A stretch of DNA of 56,249 bases from DATDCY01 sp031406795 [NCBI: Candidatus Rokuibacteriota bacterium] (GCA_031406795.1 JANOHV010000134.1:1-56249), one strand, 5' to 3'. Shown: positions 12,001-18,079, counted from the stretch's first letter. Translations and numbers: made by a program. Notes: generated by a model from the sequence alone, not told the origin.

Positions 12001-13887
12001 GAACATTTCCGCGTAGTAGCCGCTGCGCAGCACGCCGATCGGGCTCGAAGGGTCGTGGGAGGGGAGTCCCGCGATTACCACCGGCGGGCTGGTCGCAAGA
12101 TCGACATTGTCGTCCGGGCTGGCCCGCCACACCGGGGGATTGCAGCTGGAATCGGGCGGCAATCGGCACTCCGTCCCCCACGCGGTATCCAGACAGGTGA
12201 AGCATGGCGGGCACTTCGCCCCCGTGATGGAGAAGAACAGGTGCGCGTCCGCGGTGTTCCCCTGGAGATCGACGGCGCCGCCAACCGTATGATGGTTCAC
12301 CGTACTGCACTGCTGCCGATAGAAATGTCCACAGGCCTCTTGCCGGGTGCCGGGCTCCGGAGGGTGGGACACGCAATCATCCTCCGGATCCTCGCCAAAC
12401 TGCGCCACGAAGTCCTTCACACCGCTGCTCGTGGTCCGAAGGTCGTACGTTGTCGTGATCCTCCGGTCGAAGACCGCCCCGTCCACGACCCCCTCGAGGG
12501 TAGATCCGGTTGCGTCCTCGATGATCAGCGCGAGATGGAGTTCCGGTTTGATCCTGAAGTTGCGTTGCGTGTCGTTCTCGCGCAAATTCTCTCCGTCGTC
12601 GTTGATATCAGGAAAGGTTGCGTTCACTTCATTGTCGTCTTCGTCGGTGACGGAGATCTTGAGTTCGTAGTCACCATGCGGCAGCAGGCCGTCGCTGGAT
12701 TGACCCTTCCAGCCCTCCAGCGTGACGACCTTTTCCCAGGGGAGGTGGTCGCCGTCCATGCTCCCCCGCCTCGCGAGCTGAACCTTTCGCTTATCCCACA
12801 CGGCGCTGTCGAGGACCAGAATGCTCTGCTTTCCCGTCGCCGTATTCCGGACTTCGATGGTCACCGAAACCGACGGGGTGCGGTTCTCCATCACGGTGAA
12901 GGAAATCGTGGTCCCGTCGACCAGGTCGATCTCCGGCGCCGCGTCGAAAGGCGCCCCGGCAATCCGCAGGTTCCTGACCAGCGGCGGCAGCGCCTTGGAG
13001 GCGGTAACCAGCATCCCCGCCGTATAGCTGATGGCCTGGGTGAACTGCTGCTCGATGATGTCCTGATCGTCGAAGGCTTTGTAATAGTAGTCCGCGTAGT
13101 CGAGGGGATTTGCCGGGTTGGGCCCGACCAGGAATCCGTAGTGACCCCAGGTGGGGTCATACGCAGCGCCACGGTAGTTGTGACCCGGCGGCAGAACCCA
13201 GTAGTTCTCGCCGGTGCCGGAGTACCTCCATGATGGGAGGTTCCTCTTTGTGGCATCCAGAGAGCCTTTGAATCCAAAGGGATCTCGGTAATACGACCTC
13301 GGATCCTTGTCGCCGATAACGTGTATTCCCCGCCTGTATTGAAGGGGCACGCTTGAGTTGGCTTGCCTTTCGAAGTCGTCCCCATAGGTCGGATCGGAGA
13401 CGAGCTCCCACAAGGGCCGGAGGTGAGAAATGTTGGCGGCATGCGCAGGAACCGCTTGGTCTGCCACGAGGTGGCCCATGAGCGCTAGGTAGTAGTAGGC
13501 GCTCCAATTGTAAACGTCAAAATTAAAGCGCCTGTATTGAGGCAGAACTCCCTCAGTCGGGTACTCGGCGTCGACACCCCACCACCTGTCGATTGGACCG
13601 CCGTTGTACATGCCGGCGTCAGGATGCAGGTCGTCCTTGCCATGGGCGCTCTCGTCATTCCCGGGACCGCTCATCCACCGCCACATCCCGGCATTACCGT
13701 ATGCGCAAGCGGCCTGTAGATCCAACGCGTACTGGTCGCCTGCAAGGTCGCCGGTGAGATCCACTGCGTCTTTCGCGAGCACCCCATGGTTCGAGGATGC
13801 AGGCGGCGCCGACCACCATCCATAGCAGTGGTCCGGAAGGAGGAGCCAGCTTGCGAGAATTGCGAATGCAATCGACCTCGCACTCAC
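22..13887 (-). CDS. Giant secreted multidomain protein: Zn phospholipase C-like head, NHL propellers, 15 C-terminal repeats
   Basis: 4621 residues, GTG start. A signal peptide (1-23) would leave Trp24-Trp25 as mature N-terminus. Residues 24-180 resemble bacterial zinc-dependent phospholipase C: an N-terminal Trp, His34, His88, and His139/Asp143/His149 with the same spacing as the B. cereus ligands H118/D122/H128, then Glu173. A counterpart of H142 is not evident, so activity is uncertain. Residues about 300-590 are Ig-like; about 590-812 look like a glutamine-amidotransferase-like fold; about 840-1620 and 2200-3390 are CARDB-like beta modules. Residues about 1625-2195 hold 12 NHL blades. Residues about 3395-4618 are 15 copies of an 81-residue module ending in an FRxDYLGxQFWS-like motif. 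The start overlaps the stop of the upstream STN protein by 3 bases (GTGA), implying coupled translation. Probably surface-exposed or extracellular; function unknown. Confidence 0.85.
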   Translation of the reverse strand: MSARSIAFAILASWLLLPDHCYGWWSAPPASSNHGVLAKDAVDLTGDLAGDQYALDLQAACAYGNAGMWRWMSGPGNDESAHGKDDLHPDAGMYNGGPIDRWWGVDAEYPTEGVLPQYRRFNFDVYNWSAYYYLALMGHLVADQAVPAHAANISHLRPLWELVSDPTYGDDFERQANSSVPLQYRRGIHVIGDKDPRSYYRDPFGFKGSLDATKRNLPSWRYSGTGENYWVLPPGHNYRGAAYDPTWGHYGFLVGPNPANPLDYADYYYKAFDDQDIIEQQFTQAISYTAGMLVTASKALPPLVRNLRIAGAPFDAAPEIDLVDGTTISFTVMENRTPSVSVTIEVRNTATGKQSILVLDSAVWDKRKVQLARRGSMDGDHLPWEKVVTLEGWKGQSSDGLLPHGDYELKISVTDEDDNEVNATFPDINDDGENLRENDTQRNFRIKPELHLALIIEDATGSTLEGVVDGAVFDRRITTTYDLRTTSSGVKDFVAQFGEDPEDDCVSHPPEPGTRQEACGHFYRQQCSTVNHHTVGGAVDLQGNTADAHLFFSITGAKCPPCFTCLDTAWGTECRLPPDSSCNPPVWRASPDDNVDLATSPPVVIAGLPSHDPSSPIGVLRSGYYAEMFKLLNTFGARAALVGIGFDPSIVRQIRVLVIPTGGLAGMETSDLFKAALAEYAHRGGVIVSLAQEHGREFAALPGEPAGYGWLEDTACFTKAFYIEQYGQFLSGQHIVQGTSDAEVDGYFTELPAEAAVYLRRTRNGQPGLVVYPHGAGQVIATTAYTDWAHANGQAAMDARHLVRDVLAWALDPKELPEFRPGAVVDLPVEVMNFGLGAAANQQGTSAEKVRFTVFTPDRKIFTERVVDAHVELNTLREVSLGDLALPAESVETVGIWWVDYTLLDASGTIVQEPVRANRFVVSPASVSPYQQRDFYFSIQSDSDFYPVGGRAEFTFIAYNHTDAAQLITVNGHWPWFIETMTVPAHGHHELRRAVDPLGWRNGLYDGGGVAQAFFTLPDGKQFQVLKQFRVYTPAVGLALATDKAVYGTRGETALIDLTMTNLAPAPAHSEVSLEVWAPDGTVALTRRFPLDWAAGASLTESIPYTFPEDAAWGTYTVLATAIDALGNNVNAARKSFVLSRAMLAVVPRYPVAFAHTNDVAFDLSNIGSFEIAQARIVAELTAPDGTSAWRGAASAAALAPGETRTLGLTVSVPEIRLGTYALHYEVTFDGKKVEGERAIVSAVGAAIALDRAEYRLNETMGVLLNLSNTGDFRQEVSASTRIADLGFEAADTVIIEPGAHRIIALQPVVSSTLACGRHQVTAEARVPSGDTVGDSRVFVVKPPAVGLEILLPSPRSDSFHQIRALLAPTVTLAAGDAFVGEIQVRCRLEIADAAYVDTTDLTLRAGQIIRLSAADATFPRVLSVPEDMTAGNHQVLLTLTFPNGFVLTKTADLTIADSRLVISSAGDTFSAGDTIVIDVRNVGGVDADYATQYLELRDRDWNLIVEETASGTLLVGERRVLAELHVPQDAAAGDGYLSLAVSDGHQRSYYLSKAIRIDGVSAGLRIATDQAVYAREEPVTGIADVAVDSREVADATLKLTVQRYNDGGARDFLRFLPKGGYWNFGEPGGITVDRQGAVYVTNGWHDRIQKLDASGTLLRQWGTHGRGDAQFDWPMATAVGPDGSFYVADSGNGRIQKFAANGRFVSTWGSTGSGIGQFDWPRGIAAAPDGTVYVSDTYNHRIQKFDASGNFLGAWGVTYEFVGSARTEEIAVDLNGYVYVTADYGIAKYDADGNRVRWMGSGLFLSDLTSVAVDANGFVHAAEWNGDTIHRFDPDGNYLGQQGVAGTGEGELSGIYSLAASPGGRLFTADTWYRVQQFTLDMTHVETWSTYGNAPGRFGYASPQDVSVASWGDVYAVDTGNSRIEVFSSEGELIGEWEGNGPDHPQFGRPESLHVTSYGQVYVADTGGNRIQFFWPDGRFIFAWGSTGAGDGQFSGPTGVVRAPNGTIYVVDSRNHRVQQFDFYGGFIRKWGSLGSGNGQFSYPQRIAVDADGNVYVTDGGNHRVQKFTEDGAFLASWGTLGTGEGQFETPCGIAVHPDGTIYVVDSSVSRNRHFEARNNRIQQFDADGNFLKSWGGAVGDAGAWDSRGTAGDASGLFSRPRGIAITGEGIVYVADSGNQRVQRLSPQPGYESIKETSQPLDQAAGSSRRYETALGLFDPPGSMKLIATLQNARGERIASAEHQFAVTDHEIAVVFSTVAKFYRPGEAIQVSGEIRNNSSLPISGVTLLLTRGDLSLLTEVFDVGPESAAPFSVTDTAGEEGTYLLSAIAQRDGVTLSRMSGQYDVALSGVSVGLYAPAEVGSDPFTVEFYASNDGISPVTFTFSSPGLGLDGEWTLAPGESRSVYAERRIAVTTEFVVAVGGEVERTASRIVTSALAAQLEVATETCYAEGAVVTGYQITNVGRTAGTYPAEFTLYEASGRLLSSRRADHYLTLDEGGNSARGTFECQLEAGEYRLHYNTIGAAGDVLLHIVKPSAALTIEAGGPYPDGEILIPYGVRNTGQIPAEFQLLARITKGDEVIVERRTAVFLGSPDGNAVEAAFEGTVVHALVPGSYAIQGFLDGALATESTFLVLPRVAVSLSVTPGANAGGMLPVGLTVVNAGAASFAGSVLVDTGFWSAEEAIGPINPGAEWYRAFPVPLPAAAIGEQPVRVRVLSRDGRVLASTEATFTVRGPGLSISQLPEPATFPTGGNASLRFCVTNGGDQEGYFVSSLTAFEGSQTEPGLLRVGEERCSTFSFPIPADIEEKDYPAVYTLRAIVGGAMIAVDERAVGFHVSGVKVDVHASLDRKLYRAGGVARVALDIRSIGSLAEVPLGVRVNFNDFEEWRYVTLPAQGVLLEFDVPVTSFDGRLLYEVVLESGRSIYINTLYVQEQHDRVWLSTDKPAYLPGETVAITVEAAEAASVEISGLDGGFLRRIDLEPHAPATCSLALPVDLFGGTQFLTYVFGGETQIYRFNVASPRVEFVDLRLDKPRYRDADPFQADLLVRAEAGIDGWVDGFIEDPEGQLTPAFSYEGRFAEGVTSFRVAGEIRSRQTGMHRLFCLFYRDADRSRVITTVAQAFDVGGFSLTQLVADRGRYREGIDPLTVTAHLAGELDGNISVAVDGAVLLVEPLAFRGFDEVELSILPQNLPGPGPHTARVRLFTQTEESVKQLQFEIRKKPAPPSFDVLPALTNREAAGIAGTAGPLAGVSLFINGAAFGTASADAAGRFDFGLVTLPIEGPNTLDAVAFDDEGTRSDTTSAVVEKDVTSPIVAITSPVAGTTGTGAPQLNFSAGGGIAVVKLDGLVVGTHSGESFGPLADGNHVVRVESTDAAGNVGSAEVVFTTRSTVPREVVVSLAASGGRALVGVPVYAFSAASVFTGKSAVSDAMGKAVFGAAQFADGTYRFRADYLGYQLWSGPLTLPGEYAANLTVAEESVAISVVQGGVAKGAIRVYPLTAGGTYPGLSGLTDANGVVSFTLPRGRDYLFRADYLGNQYFSPVLTVAPNGSHQLSIDVGGGVMSVAVDRGNGVPIGSVPTRLFTASGSYLGVSRTTDAAGRAAFSVPSGSYKVRVDYLGYQFWSEATRVAGNAGITVSIPHRTTVVAVAGTFAGDRAPKTGVPAHLFTDSGTYLNIEKATDSTGKTTFDLPERGYKVRADYLMRQFWSEVLTGGEAAITIPEAIADVTVTGSSAALAGVPVSVFDKSNVSIQLSKGTDANGRASFRLPAETYRFRATCQGSQFFSASVGLPRDKVVRVPIATEGGSFMLTVQGGAGRALNGLACALFTPEGGNLNVNRTTDGGGQALFNLANGSYRFRVDFLGKQFWTDVVTLPGVGSLTLRIVEEHVVASTLRGGRAQSGVPVSLFTSAGAFLGQSVTTDAEGRGTLALPAGKSYKLRADFLGSRYWSEVVTVAPGGQNEVRIDLGGGALTVRLHDGNGRPLPGVSAHLFSAAGAYLGLSRQTDDAGAAVFDVSGAEYRVRCDLLGYQFWSDLVTVWGDTSLPFAITHRDVLITASGDYDGSIEPRPGLPVHLFTTAGSDLENSAETDANGQVGFSLPDRDYMVRVDNLSFSYWSDPIRGSTSEVTIPEAVAEVTVVRGTVPEPGIPVQAFGPTGVDLGINATTDESGRAAFRLPAERYQFRADHRGDASFSTDTALGAHTVQPVIIQLGGGKTAVLVSDGNAPIPGVSCRLFDEAGRDLGLSSTTGAAGKVHFDLPDGDYRVRADYLGHQFWSGVLTVPDVAGIELIIPRRETGVTVQRTYQEDTRAVAGIPVYLFDESGTYLGERTMSDTDGRASFLLAEIACRIRADYLGAPYWSDALAWTSPVVTIREGVAVVVVTQAGSPLAGIRVEVSSEGGKYLGISELTDADGEARLRLPEGSYRFGAVVQGNRYFGTGAVAANQVTMIALSTGGGRFDLTVDDGKGRSLSGVPVSVFTSSGTAVGLQDKTDAQGRASFLLSDADYVFRVDHLGHQFWTTAHFVPEETSGLITIPHATVTLTVERSLEGVPAPISGAPVLLFSPGGADLGVQVRTNASGSTGFELPVRQFKFRVDHEGQQFWSDLISVEETGTQRVSVGVAP

Positions 13888-15017
13888 TGAGCTTTCTCCT
13901 GGATGATGTCCAGTGGTTCGCCGTTTTTCTGTCGGTAATCCCAGATACTCGTGGGTCTTCCACTAATGTCGTTCATTGCTTCAAGAGCAGCTCGCATTTC
14001 AGAGGAGTACATCTTTGAAGTGCGCAAAATGTCTTCAAAGATGGGAATTGCAGCGATCACCTTCTTCCTTCCAAGAATCTCGATCGAGCTGAGCGATCGA
14101 TTCTTCTCGGCTCGCTCCATAAGCACAGGAACATACCGCTCGTCCCAGGCGTTCAGCAGAGCGTAGTAGAGCCACCCAACGCGGTTGTCGTCCCTTCGGA
14201 GAGCGTGGAGCAGATACTCCTTGTCGCTCTCCTCCGGATTTCTCTGGATCGCATGAAGCAATGCCATCTGGATAGCGGCCACGATTTCTTGCTGGTATTG
14301 GGGGTCCAGCAGGGCACCTTTCAGCACCTTCTTGTCATTCGGATCTGTAACCCCCGTCGTCCGGAGGTATGTCAGAATGTCGACCCTCTTACTCTTGCTG
14401 GTCCCTGGGTCCTGATACTGCTTGAGCGCCCGGGCGATCTTGTTCCCCGCCTTGTTCATCGCGTCGGCGAACTCACGATACTCGCGCTCCTCCTTCATCA
14501 TCCGCTCGCGCGCCGCCGCTTCCTCCTGCGGCGAGGCTTTCTTCACGACAGAGATCTTCTCGATCGTGAACTCGTCCTTCTTGGCCCCCGGCTTCTTCGT
14601 GTACTCGGTCGCAAAGTTCTTCTCGCCGGCTGATTCAAGAACGCGAGCGATGCCCGTCTCCAGCTTCATGCCCGCGAAGGCTACCGTCACGTTCCCGGAA
14701 ACCCCGCTGCCGATGTCCAGCGTCAATCCCGCCGCCTTGGCAATCCGCTCGAGCAACTCCACCAGATCCGCCTGGTCCGCCTTCACCGACAACAGGCCCT
14801 TGGCATACTTCACGTCCATCTTGCCCATTGGCTTGGTTGCTGCCGCGGGTGCCGACGCGGGTGCCGACGCCGGCGCCGACGAGGGTTGCGCCGCAGGCCT
14901 TGCGGGCGGCGGGGATTTTGGCTTGCGATCCGGTGTAAGCGCAAGAACTGCTTCCGCCGCTGCGCCAACGCACAGCACCACCGCCACAGCCGGAATCACT
15001 TGCTTCCAAAGCTTCAT
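13884..15017 (-). CDS. Secreted STN-domain protein with C-terminal helical repeats
   Basis: 377 residues. The ATG at 15017 is preferred because it is preceded by a GAGGGAG-like Shine-Dalgarno and opens a clear signal peptide (MKLWKQ..., cleavage near residue 30). A Ser-Ala-Pro-rich linker follows. Residues about 65-135 fit an STN (secretin/TonB short N-terminal) domain: a self-degradation-type beta-alpha module with the pattern LSVKADQADLVELLERIAK. The C-terminal two thirds are helical, HEAT-like, with repeated patterns such as KKVLKGALLDPQYQQEIVAA. No secretin pore domain is present, so this is not a secretin. It is the first gene of a two-gene unit with the giant downstream protein and ends inside that protein's start codon. 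It may be an assembly or secretion partner of the giant protein; that role is inferred from coupling only. Confidence 0.75.
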   Translation of the reverse strand: MKLWKQVIPAVAVVLCVGAAAEAVLALTPDRKPKSPPPARPAAQPSSAPASAPASAPAAATKPMGKMDVKYAKGLLSVKADQADLVELLERIAKAAGLTLDIGSGVSGNVTVAFAGMKLETGIARVLESAGEKNFATEYTKKPGAKKDEFTIEKISVVKKASPQEEAAARERMMKEEREYREFADAMNKAGNKIARALKQYQDPGTSKSKRVDILTYLRTTGVTDPNDKKVLKGALLDPQYQQEIVAAIQMALLHAIQRNPEESDKEYLLHALRRDDNRVGWLYYALLNAWDERYVPVLMERAEKNRSLSSIEILGRKKVIAAIPIFEDILRTSKMYSSEMRAALEAMNDISGRPTSIWDYRQKNGEPLDIIQEKAQ

Positions 15018-15056
15018 CAGACGCTCCCTCTTTGGTCGAGCAGTTCTCGTCCTGCT

Positions 15057-15190
15057 CGGGAGATCGGCTATGGAACTGCCCTCCCCGACCGGCGGACCTG
15101 CAGGCAAACAACAGGGGGGCGTCGAACGGAATGCCCCCCGAATCGAGCTCTCTCAGAGCGGTGCTGAAGTAATGAGGGCTGACAATGCCA
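15057..15190 (-). repeat. Leader repeat copy 1 upstream of the STN gene
   Basis: This 134-bp block matches 15576-15709 without gaps and with about seven mismatches. On the minus strand it lies 40 bases upstream of the STN gene start. It contains an inverted repeat, GGGGGGC(12-nt loop)GCCCCCC, at 15114-15139, which could fold as an RNA hairpin in the 5' leader. A frame running through it reads MPAGPPVGE in both copies, but I see no reason to treat that as protein. It is either a cis-regulatory leader copied with its gene or simply part of a segmental duplication. Confidence 0.8.
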
Positions 15191-15206
15191 TAGACGCCCA
15201 GCCGGA

Positions 15207-15563
15207 TCAAGCTCCCGGTGAAAGCTCCCCGATGACCCGATGATAGGCGCTCGGATTCCTCTGGATCGCATGCAGTAACGCCATCTGAATGCTGGCTACG
15301 ATATCTTGCCCGTATTGAGGATCGAGAAGAGCGCCCTTCAGGACCTTCTTGTCATTTGGATCAGTCACCGCGGTTCTCTCGAGGTACAGCTGGAGGTCGA
15401 CCCTCTTGCTCTTGCTGGTTCCCGGATCCTGATACTGCTTGAGCGCCCGGGCGATCTTGTTCCCCGCCTTGTTCATCGCATCGGCGAACTCACGGTACTC
15501 GCGCTCCGGTGTCTGCGCATAGGCTGCTTCCGCCGCCGCGCCAAAGCACAGCGCCAAAGCCAT
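15207..15563 (-). pseudogene. Truncated duplicate of the STN/helical-repeat gene
   Basis: The 118 residues from ATG 15563 are a shortened copy of the neighbouring gene. A partial signal peptide (ALCFGAAAEAAYAQ) is fused directly to the segment EREYREFADAMNKAGNKIA. The Ser-Ala-Pro linker and STN domain are deleted, and the original start codon region has gone. Similarity continues through the repeat KKVLKGALLDPQYGQDIVA and breaks after QRNP; a short unrelated tail follows and then stop. The original has about 155 more residues at that point. There is no convincing Shine-Dalgarno before 15563. Most likely a decayed tandem duplicate, although a short secreted product cannot be excluded. Confidence 0.7.
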
Positions 15564-15575
15564 GGCCGGAATGCG

Positions 15576-15709
15576 CGGGAGATCGGCTGTGGAGCTGCTC
15601 TCCCCGACCGGCGGACCTGCAGGCAAACAACAAGGGGGCGTCGAACGGAATGCCCCCCGAATCGAGCTCTCTCAGTGCGGTGCTGAAGCAATGAGCGCTG
15701 ACAATGCCA
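15576..15709 (-). repeat. Leader repeat copy 2 upstream of the truncated duplicate
   Basis: Second copy of the 134-bp leader block, about 95 percent identical to 15057-15190. One mismatch shortens the hairpin stem from seven to six pairs (AGGGGGC...GCCCCCC). It lies immediately upstream of the duplicated gene fragment, so the duplication took leader and coding region together. The constant offset of 519 bp between the copies supports one segmental event followed by deletions inside the coding part. Confidence 0.8.
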
Positions 15710-15729
15710 CAAGAAGAAGATCAGGCCAA

Positions 15730-16245
15730 CTATTCCGGCCTGGTTATCTCGATCTTTCCGGACACCGTTGTCGGCTGCTTCAAGCTGTCGACCACCGGGC
15801 AGTGGTTGATCACTCTTTCCGCCAGAGCGCGAATCCGCATCTCGTCGTCGGGGCTCACGATGCGAAGGACGAACCTGACTTCCTGAAAGCCTGCCGGCAC
15901 AGCGTCGATCATGAAGAGACCCCTCAGGTCGAGTGTGCCTTCAACCTCGGCGGTAACCGACGTTATCGAGAGCCCCTCATGGTCGGCGAACTCGTAGAAT
16001 GCCGCCTCGATGCAGGCGGCGAATGCGGTCAACAGCAGTTCGATGGGGTTGGGCGCCAGGTTCTCGCCGCCGGCCGCTTCGCCGTAGTCGGATTTCACCA
16101 GATGCTCCCTGACCCGGGTTTCGGTATAGAGGTTCCGGATATGCCGCGATACAACTTTCGGCGTGTAGACGGCGGTTTCGGGCCTGCGTTTGAAGCACTC
16201 GATGCGTGTCGCGACAATGTCCTTCAAGCTCCGATCCCTGCTCAT
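15730..16245 (-). CDS. OsmC/Ohr family protein
   Basis: 171 residues. OsmC-fold proteins reduce organic or fatty-acid hydroperoxides with a reactive cysteine pair. The family signature is visible: GGENLAPNPIELLLTAFAAC, with Cys in the central helix, and a second cysteine in INHCPV near residue 147. The alpha/beta layout and length fit the OsmC subgroup often annotated as OsmC-like redox proteins. The ATG is preceded by AGGAGAC at good spacing. It stands alone between the Yip1-like gene upstream and the duplicated-gene region downstream. Cytoplasmic; the true substrate cannot be read from sequence. Confidence 0.88.
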   Translation of the reverse strand: MSRDRSLKDIVATRIECFKRRPETAVYTPKVVSRHIRNLYTETRVREHLVKSDYGEAAGGENLAPNPIELLLTAFAACIEAAFYEFADHEGLSITSVTAEVEGTLDLRGLFMIDAVPAGFQEVRFVLRIVSPDDEMRIRALAERVINHCPVVDSLKQPTTVSGKIEITRPE

Positions 16246-16334
16246 GAAATAGTCTCCTGTGTCAGAGCGCCGCTTCCAAGCGACTGGTCAATCCCGCCGC
16301 CGCGCCAAAGCACAGCACCGCAGACGGGTCCCTC

Positions 16335-16868
16335 TCAACGACCTACGCCCATTCCCAGGAAGAGGCCACCGAGGAGAGCGCCGAAAAACAGCACCAGCAC
16401 GAGTCCAAGCAGCAGGAAGAATCCCGCGATGACCGCCACGGTGGCGATCGCCTTGTCCCGGGGCATCGCATAGACGCTCTGGAGAATCACCACGGTCACG
16501 GGGAAGTGCCAGAGCCCGACCAGCGCGCCGATGACCGGGATGAACCCCGCCCAGCCGATGATCGACGCGTGGGACTCGGCGCGCAGCAGGGACATGAAAT
16601 GCCCCTTGCCGCCGAACGCGATCGTCGCCACCAGGTGCAGGATGCCGACCCCGACGAAATAGCTGACGATCGCCATGATCGGCATCGAAATCAGCCCGCC
16701 GATGCCGCCGTGCTGAAATAGCGCTGCAATCCCGGCGGCCAGGCCGCTCACGGCGATGAACACCAGCCCGGGCTGCAGCGACTGCTCGTCGCCGCCGACC
16801 TCGGCTGCGACCGACCCGTTGAGTTTGACGATCTCGATGGCCTTGTTCAGACTGCCTGCGAGGTCCAT
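16335..16868 (-). CDS. Yip1-like integral membrane protein
   Basis: 177 residues from the ATG at 16868, which follows a purine-rich GGGGGGACGG. Four to five hydrophobic segments are visible (about residues 35-55, 60-85, 105-130 and 140-172), with a conserved-looking AxSHASIIGWAGFIPVIG loop between helices. Layout and size fit the Yip1 domain family of small membrane proteins found widely in Deltaproteobacteria and Acidobacteria. Their bacterial function is not established. The gene is 89 bases upstream of osmC on the same strand, so co-transcription is possible. Confidence 0.65.
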   Translation of the reverse strand: MDLAGSLNKAIEIVKLNGSVAAEVGGDEQSLQPGLVFIAVSGLAAGIAALFQHGGIGGLISMPIMAIVSYFVGVGILHLVATIAFGGKGHFMSLLRAESHASIIGWAGFIPVIGALVGLWHFPVTVVILQSVYAMPRDKAIATVAVIAGFFLLLGLVLVLFFGALLGGLFLGMGVGR

Positions 16869-16984
16869 GGTCCGTCCCCCCCCGTTGCGGCCCACCACAC
16901 CCGGCCTTGCGGTCATTGTAGCACCCGGCCCGCGCACGCGCCGCCGCGACGCGTGGAGCGCCTCGGCTGTACCCCTTCCCGCTG

Positions 16985-16993
16985 TGCTATCGT
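16985..16993 (+). promoter_or_regulatory. Extended -10-like box 6 nt before the GHKL ATPase start
   Basis: TG-C-TATCGT ends six bases before the ATG at 17000 and there is no Shine-Dalgarno. If functional, transcription would begin at or next to the start codon, giving a leaderless mRNA. Confidence 0.3.
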
Positions 16994-16999
16994 CAGGCC

Positions 17000-17881
17000 A
17001 TGATCGTTGCCGCCCCGAGCCGTCTCGACGAAGCCGGCGCCGAGGAGTTGCTCGGCCGGATCGCGCGGCTCGCCGGCGTTCCCGACGCCATCGACTGTTC
17101 GGCAGTGCGCTTCGTGGACCCTTACGGCGTCCTCGTGCTGCTCGCCATCGGACTCTCGGCCCCCTTCCGGCGCGGGCGCGCCTGGGGTCTGATCCTGCCC
17201 CGCGACCGCGCCGTCAGCTCGTGGCTCGAGCGTTGCGGGGCGCACCGTCTGATCGAGCAGTTCTTCATCGTCGATGAACCGGCGAGCGCAGAGGACTCGA
17301 GCCAGCGCCATGGCGGCCGCGACCCGGTGTTGCTGGAGGTGGTCCTGGTGCGCGAAGGCGCCGACGTGCACCGCGCGGTCGCCCGGATCAAGGCGCGCGC
17401 CGACCTGCTGCTGGTCTCGCGCCTCGGTTACTCCGGGCTCGCGGCGGACCGTTTCACCGTCGCGTTGGCGGAAATCTGCCAGAACGTCGTCGACCACAGC
17501 GGCGGGCCCGGCCTTGCGCTCGCGCAGTGCTACCTGCGACCCGGGGGCGGGCCGGAGATTCGCCTCGCCGTTGCCGACATCGGCATCGGCGTGCGCGCCA
17601 GCCTTGCCCCGCGCTATGCGGATCGGCTCCCCGGTTCGTGGGACGACCGGGCCGCGGTCAGGCTCGCCTTCCGCCGCGGGGTGACCGGCAGCGGCGACCC
17701 CGACCGCGGCCTGGGCCTCGCCGCGGTCGCCGACCTGGTGCGCGCCTGGGGCGGCAGACTGCGGCTGCGCAGCGGCACCGCGGCCTGCGAGGTCGGCGCG
17801 CGCCCGGGGGAGCGGAGCAGTCTGGCCGCCTTCCCTGGCACCCAGGCCAGCATCACCCTCCCGGAGGCAGACCGCCGATAA
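17000..17881 (+). CDS. STAS-like plus GHKL ATPase regulatory protein
   Basis: 293 residues, cytoplasmic. Residues about 1-92 resemble a STAS (anti-sigma antagonist-like) domain with the typical DxxxVRFVDPYGVLVLL strand-helix. Residues about 115-290 are a GHKL/HATPase_c fold: N box EICQNVVDHS (158-167), G1 box ADIGIGV and G2 box DRGLGLAAV. This matches the anti-sigma-factor type of serine kinase ATPase rather than a histidine kinase, since there is no phosphoacceptor His domain. It probably acts in a partner-switching pathway, but no sigma factor or PP2C phosphatase is encoded nearby. There is no ribosome-binding site; a -10-like box abuts the start. Confidence 0.75.
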   Translation: MIVAAPSRLDEAGAEELLGRIARLAGVPDAIDCSAVRFVDPYGVLVLLAIGLSAPFRRGRAWGLILPRDRAVSSWLERCGAHRLIEQFFIVDEPASAEDSSQRHGGRDPVLLEVVLVREGADVHRAVARIKARADLLLVSRLGYSGLAADRFTVALAEICQNVVDHSGGPGLALAQCYLRPGGGPEIRLAVADIGIGVRASLAPRYADRLPGSWDDRAAVRLAFRRGVTGSGDPDRGLGLAAVADLVRAWGGRLRLRSGTAACEVGARPGERSSLAAFPGTQASITLPEADRR

Positions 17882-18050
17882 CGGCCAATCTGCGGCAATA
17901 ATCCGATTGCCCCGCGCCTGACGACGGCCCGTAACTCGCGCCGGAGCTTCGGGTTTCATGCCATCGGACCCGTCGGAAGCCATCCGCATATGCAACCCGG
18001 TTATCCGGATGTCGTTAGCGTACTTGGCTTCGACACCGTCGGTATCGTCG

Positions 18051-18079
18051 TTGACAACCTGGCGGGAGCCCGGGAGAAT
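18051..18079 (+). promoter_or_regulatory. Sigma70-type promoter for the toxin-antitoxin pair
   Basis: A perfect -35 TTGACA (18051-18056), a 17-bp spacer and GAGAAT (18074-18079, four of six to consensus) lie 49 bases upstream of the antitoxin ATG. A GGAGGGTAGGG ribosome-binding site follows. Confidence 0.45.

Noticed and set aside
15018-15190. Known riboswitch class (c-di-GMP GEMM, cobalamin) in the duplicated leader
   Set aside because: The GC-rich stem is present but none of the conserved core sequences of these classes is found.
17882-17915. Further copy of the 3'-end repeat after the GHKL ATPase stop
   Set aside because: CGATAACGGCCAATCTGCGGC resembles it, but the match is too short and gapped to claim.
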